From contig JAQWLN010000276.1 of NCBI GenBank assembly GCA_029247265.1, positions 1 through 59,691 of the forward strand: a stretch of 59,691 nt of DNA, written 5' to 3'. The DNA is from Fuerstiella sp. (lineage in GTDB: Bacteria; Planctomycetota; Planctomycetia; Planctomycetales; Planctomycetaceae). Position numbers and translations under genes: made by a program. A model generated the notes under the pieces. It was not told the DNA's origin and searched no databases. It was given only the letters and a program-made list of their open reading frames with translations. Below, piece after piece: positions 57,254-59,691 of this stretch (its first letter is position 1; each line of letters begins with the position of its first letter).

Positions 57254-57730
57254 ATGTCTGAAGACGGCTCAGCAGCTACTCCTAAAAAGAACGATCCTAA
57301 GAAGGAGATCGCGCGAGAACTTTGGGATCGATTGAGAAAAAGTCGCCCTGGGCCGGACAACAAGGAACTCATTTTTCTCGCTCGGTTTGTTCCTATGTTG
57401 TCGACCGTTGCAGCCAAGACGTTGCTGACACGGTCGCTGAACATGGAGGAGTTGAAGGAGCTGATTCAGTACGTACCAAAGGCTCAGGAAGCAGCCACGA
57501 AGCTGGCGCTGAAGAACGGCGCGGATAACCTCAGCGAGGACGATCTGCGTTTTATTTTTACTCAAACCAAATCCGTCGAGGTCGCCAAATTTCTGCTGAA
57601 ACAGTTTCCCAACGATGCCAACCTGTCGCTTGTGGAACGCAACGTTGAGGCACTGAAGGACTCGGTCGAGAAGATCCGGCAACTGGAACCCACCAAGACG
57701 GTGCTCAGAGAAATCGACCGCAAGCTGTGA
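57254..57730 (+). CDS. Small helical hypothetical protein
   Basis: A 158-residue, mostly helical protein without a signal peptide. The N-terminus is Lys/Pro rich (TPKKNDPKKEIARELWDRLR). Two helical-repeat-like segments follow (MEELKELIQYVPKAQEAATK and then TKSVEVAKFLLKQFPNDA), and a Glu/Lys tail (VEALKDSVEKIRQLEP) could form a coiled coil. GAAAGG lies seven bases before the ATG. The family is unknown. It may work with the 1322-residue protein upstream, judged only from proximity and shared strand. The bidirectional hairpin at 57981 would end its transcript. Confidence 0.65.
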   Translation: MSEDGSAATPKKNDPKKEIARELWDRLRKSRPGPDNKELIFLARFVPMLSTVAAKTLLTRSLNMEELKELIQYVPKAQEAATKLALKNGADNLSEDDLRFIFTQTKSVEVAKFLLKQFPNDANLSLVERNVEALKDSVEKIRQLEPTKTVLREIDRKL

Positions 57731-57809
57731 TGTACTGCGGCCGTGACCGTTCAATACATCCACCAAGAGATCAGGGGTATTCAGATGGTCTTCCGTATTC
57801 TGACGATGC

Positions 57810-58067
57810 TTGCCGCCCCCTTTCGCTGAATCCAATGCAGAGCGACGCGGTAAGCTTCTTGGACTTTTTCTTGCGTCCATCTGCATTCTGATCGCCGGCG
57901 TCGTGCTGGTGCGGCGAAACCGCAATAAGTCGTCACGGCAGGACGAACAAACAGCACCTGCAGATGGCCGGGCAGCGCATAAAAAACCCAGCGTTTCCGC
58001 TGGGTTTTTAAGAGGCGCGGGCGGGATTCGAACCCGCGGTACATGGATTTGCAATCCATTGCCTTAG
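57810..58067 (+). CDS. Possible small single-span membrane protein (doubtful)
   Basis: From a TTG at 57810, an 85-codon frame has one clean membrane segment (KLLGLFLASICILIAGVVLV) followed by a positive cluster (RRNRNKSSRQ), the pattern of a small N-out membrane protein. It then runs through the terminator hairpin and antisense to the tRNA-Cys gene, which is unlikely for a functional C-terminus. It could be a decayed gene or chance. Confidence 0.22.
   Translation: MPPPFAESNAERRGKLLGLFLASICILIAGVVLVRRNRNKSSRQDEQTAPADGRAAHKKPSVSAGFLRGAGGIRTRGTWICNPLP
57981..58010. terminator. Bidirectional intrinsic terminator
   Basis: AAAACCCAGCG and CGCTGGGTTTT form an eleven-base stem around a TTTC loop. 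T-runs lie on both strands, so it can end the plus-strand helical-protein transcript and the minus-strand tRNA-Cys transcript. It starts three bases beyond the tRNA 3' end. Confidence 0.88.
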
Positions 58068-58085
58068 CCACTTGGCTACCGCGCC
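58013..58085 (-). tRNA. tRNA-Cys (GCA)
   Basis: On the minus strand the sequence folds as a cloverleaf. The acceptor is GGCGCGG/CCGCGCC with discriminator U, which is typical for tRNA-Cys. The anticodon arm is ATGGA-TTGCAAA-TCCAT with anticodon GCA. The T arm is GCGGG-TTCGAAT-CCCGC, and the D arm contains GCC...GGC. The CCA end is not encoded. It is followed at once by the intrinsic terminator. Confidence 0.97.
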
Positions 58086-58420
58086 GTGCGTGATCAATTC
58101 AATTTGACCCCTGAAATTCAGGTAAGACTGGCAAAGTTTGCCGGTCAGGTGGCGCGAATCGATTATAGGTCAGATATCGGCAATTCATCTACCCTGCTGC
58201 AGTCAAAAACAAGGGAATTCGATGGCGAAAGCCGCCGGGTCACCATGTCAGCAGACTGCCCTGGCCCTGATGTCTGTTCTGCTGCCATTCCCCGTCTGAG
58301 ACGGAGCACTGGGGGATTCTGTACGGTATGACGGTTGGATACGGCCAGAGTTGAATGACCCCCGCAGTTTTTTGAGGTTCAACCCAACTTTGGTAGATCA
58401 CCTGATTTGCTGCGTATAGC
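58086..58420. other. Intergenic region between tRNA-Cys and an orphan gene
   Basis: About 335 bases. It contains a small palindrome CCTGAA-A-TTCAGG at 58110-58122, within the likely tRNA promoter region. No gene or clear promoter consensus is visible. Confidence 0.45.
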
Positions 58421-59254
58421 ATGGTGAAATCAATCAACAGTCATTCTGCGGAGTCCAAAGTGGTATCTGAAACAGAGGAACACCTGATCACCGTCGCTCG
58501 CCAGGCAGTTAGTCAGTGCAATTGGGTCGTCGGTGAATGTGCGTCGCAATGGACAAAGAAATACGCACGCGGGCGTACTGACGGTGATTTTGGGCAAATG
58601 GTTGGCCTCAGCGGCGATCAGATTTACCAACGACGCCGCGTCTGGGAAGCGTTCGGGAAGTCCTACGAAAAATGCGCCAATCTTAAGTGGTCATTTTTCT
58701 ATGTCGCTCTGAACTGGGAAGATGCAACAAAGTGTCTGAATTGGGCCGACGAGAATGAGGCGACGGTTGCGGAAATGCGAGCCTGGCGTCGATCACAGAA
58801 CGGCGAAGACCTATTCGCTGAACCTGAAGAAGCATATTCGGAGTGGGCCGCTCCGTTGGTGATGGACACCAGTGGAATGCCACTGAGCACCGTCCAAGAT
58901 CCAGCGGAATTTGTGCCTGCGGGAGAAGGTGATCGTGCCGGAACAGCGTACGCGGGCAGTGACGCAGAGACGATGGCTGCGGCGGCTCGAGAATCAGGCG
59001 AGTATGCCCCATTTCGCAGCGGCCCCGGTGCGCCGGCTCCAGGCGAACAGGCAGCCGAGGTTGCTTTACTGGAGCGTCCCGATCCGACTCCGGACCAGAT
59101 TTGGAAGCGGACTGTCTCAATGCTGGAACGTATGAACAAGAGTCTGACCCCCAAAGTGATGAAAGAGCTCGACAAGCAGCCAGAGAAAATTAAGAAACGA
59201 ATTGTGGCCGCGTTTGCTGAGATACAGGATAAACTTTCTAAATTCGAGTCATGA
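58421..59254 (+). CDS. Hypothetical protein, possible DNA-binding N-terminal helical domain
   Basis: A 277-residue soluble protein of unknown family. Residues 18-130 are helical and include ASQWTKKYARGRTDGDFGQM and LSGDQIYQRRRVWEAFGKSY, a layout like the helical or HTH-type regions of plasmid and phage regulators. A Gly/Ala/Pro/Glu-rich low-complexity stretch (about 145-215) links it to a helical tail (TPDQIWKRTVSMLERMNKSL, MKELDKQPEKIKKRI). A regulatory role is a guess from composition. No good ribosome site precedes the ATG; a downstream GTG near 58460 is an alternative. The protease gene starts 112 bases later. Confidence 0.6.
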   Translation: MVKSINSHSAESKVVSETEEHLITVARQAVSQCNWVVGECASQWTKKYARGRTDGDFGQMVGLSGDQIYQRRRVWEAFGKSYEKCANLKWSFFYVALNWEDATKCLNWADENEATVAEMRAWRRSQNGEDLFAEPEEAYSEWAAPLVMDTSGMPLSTVQDPAEFVPAGEGDRAGTAYAGSDAETMAAAARESGEYAPFRSGPGAPAPGEQAAEVALLERPDPTPDQIWKRTVSMLERMNKSLTPKVMKELDKQPEKIKKRIVAAFAEIQDKLSKFES

Positions 59255-59366
59255 GACCGGTGGCTCTGAGCAGAGAATCCAGCAGCCGGTAACAGACGCC
59301 ACGTAACGTTGGTTGCAGAACGCGACTTCACATCAATACCGGCCAATCAGTAAACGCAGCTGACAC

Positions 59367-59691
59367 ATGAGTGATCCGGAAGACTACAGTCGATCGCAAT
59401 CGGCAGAACCGGTATCGACGAATTTGTTGTTGGTCGGAGCGCTGGTTGTGTTGGCGACGTTGCTGGTTTATCAAACGGTTACGTCCGGACCGGCGGACCG
59501 CCCGTCGACACCTTATGAGCCCAGAACGGTGACTCCTCGTGGCGAACTCGGGGCAGATGAGCGGGCAACGACTGAATTTTTTCGCCGGGCATCTCAGTCT
59601 GTCGTGTTCGTGACGACGAAGGGATTTCAGCCCAACTACTTTGGCGGTGGTACGGAACGCGAATTGTCGTCCGGGTCGGGCATTGTCTGGG
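59367..59691 (+). CDS. HtrA/DegP-like membrane-anchored serine protease (5' part only)
   Basis: The gene runs off the window end after 108 codons. A hydrophilic start is followed by one membrane anchor (NLLLVGALVVLATLLVYQTV) and a Pro/Thr-rich linker. The beginning of a trypsin-like domain follows: FFRRASQSVVFVTTKG and then SSGSGIVW, the usual opening of HtrA proteases (SVVxI ... GSGxxw). The catalytic triad and any PDZ domains lie beyond the edge. It would act in envelope protein quality control. Confidence 0.75.
   Translation, partial: MSDPEDYSRSQSAEPVSTNLLLVGALVVLATLLVYQTVTSGPADRPSTPYEPRTVTPRGELGADERATTEFFRRASQSVVFVTTKGFQPNYFGGGTERELSSGSGIVW

Noticed and set aside
57269-58071. Long minus-strand frames covering tRNA-Cys and the small helical protein gene
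   Set aside because: They translate through the tRNA and terminator (giving the familiar RGFESRP-type artefact) and are antisense to a better supported gene.

Overview
The window reads as a stretch of core chromosome from a member of the Planctomycetota, probably a marine Planctomycetaceae relative of the Fuerstiella/Gimesia type. This placement is inferred from gene content. The supporting features are a fused 3-dehydroquinate dehydratase/shikimate dehydrogenase, a secreted sulfatase, a Planctomycete-style RlmN/Cfr-family enzyme, very large secreted beta-rich proteins of unknown function, a BRCT-MerR-TPR fusion, and moderate GC with a relaxed gene layout. There is no rRNA, CRISPR array, prophage or intact mobile element. 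Mobile DNA appears only as one badly decayed IS3-type transposase fragment.

Layout. 1-3.4 kb: shikimate pathway (aroDE fusion, aroK) translationally coupled to a prepilin peptidase. 3.4-8.9 kb: OsmC-like protein on the minus strand, then an atypical ROK kinase, an exopolyphosphatase with an HD-like tail and polyphosphate kinase 1. 8.9-16 kb (minus): an ABC-2 exporter-like operon made of a large membrane-anchored secreted protein, ATPase, permease and a HEAT-repeat secreted protein. 16.2-20.4 kb: sulfatase, alpha/beta hydrolase, a gene broken by an in-frame TAG, and the IS3 relic. 20.4-26.7 kb: isoprenoid precursor pair (prenyl diphosphate synthase overlapping dxs), a PfkB sugar kinase, a small basic protein, an SDR dehydrogenase and an RlmN/Cfr-family radical SAM enzyme.

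26.8-38.4 kb (minus): the most unusual part, two overlapping genes of about 1180 and 2694 codons. They carry three copies of one secreted, membrane-tethered beta-rich module. The larger protein looks like two such proteins fused head to tail with an internal signal-peptide-like segment and cysteine-rich membrane regions. I recognise no family for it.

39-49 kb: larE, a polysaccharide deacetylase, glyA, the BRCT-MerR-TPR protein, a possible PD-(D/E)XK-like protein, a thiol-disulfide protein interrupted by an in-frame TAG, an MFS transporter with a strong terminator, and tilS. 49-59.7 kb: RNase Y preceded by a long leader with two adjacent perfect palindromes, a GntP-type permease with an extra hydrophilic insert, a 1322-residue orphan protein and a small helical protein, tRNA-Cys with a shared bidirectional terminator, an orphan protein with a possible DNA-binding N-terminus, and the 5' part of an HtrA/DegP-like protease cut by the window end.

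Most genes are housekeeping. Short ATGA or TGATG overlaps indicate translational coupling at 41, 2116, 12454, 21432 and 34885. Two genes are interrupted by single in-frame TAG codons, although TAG also ends several intact genes here, so nonsense decay or sequence error is more likely than recoding.
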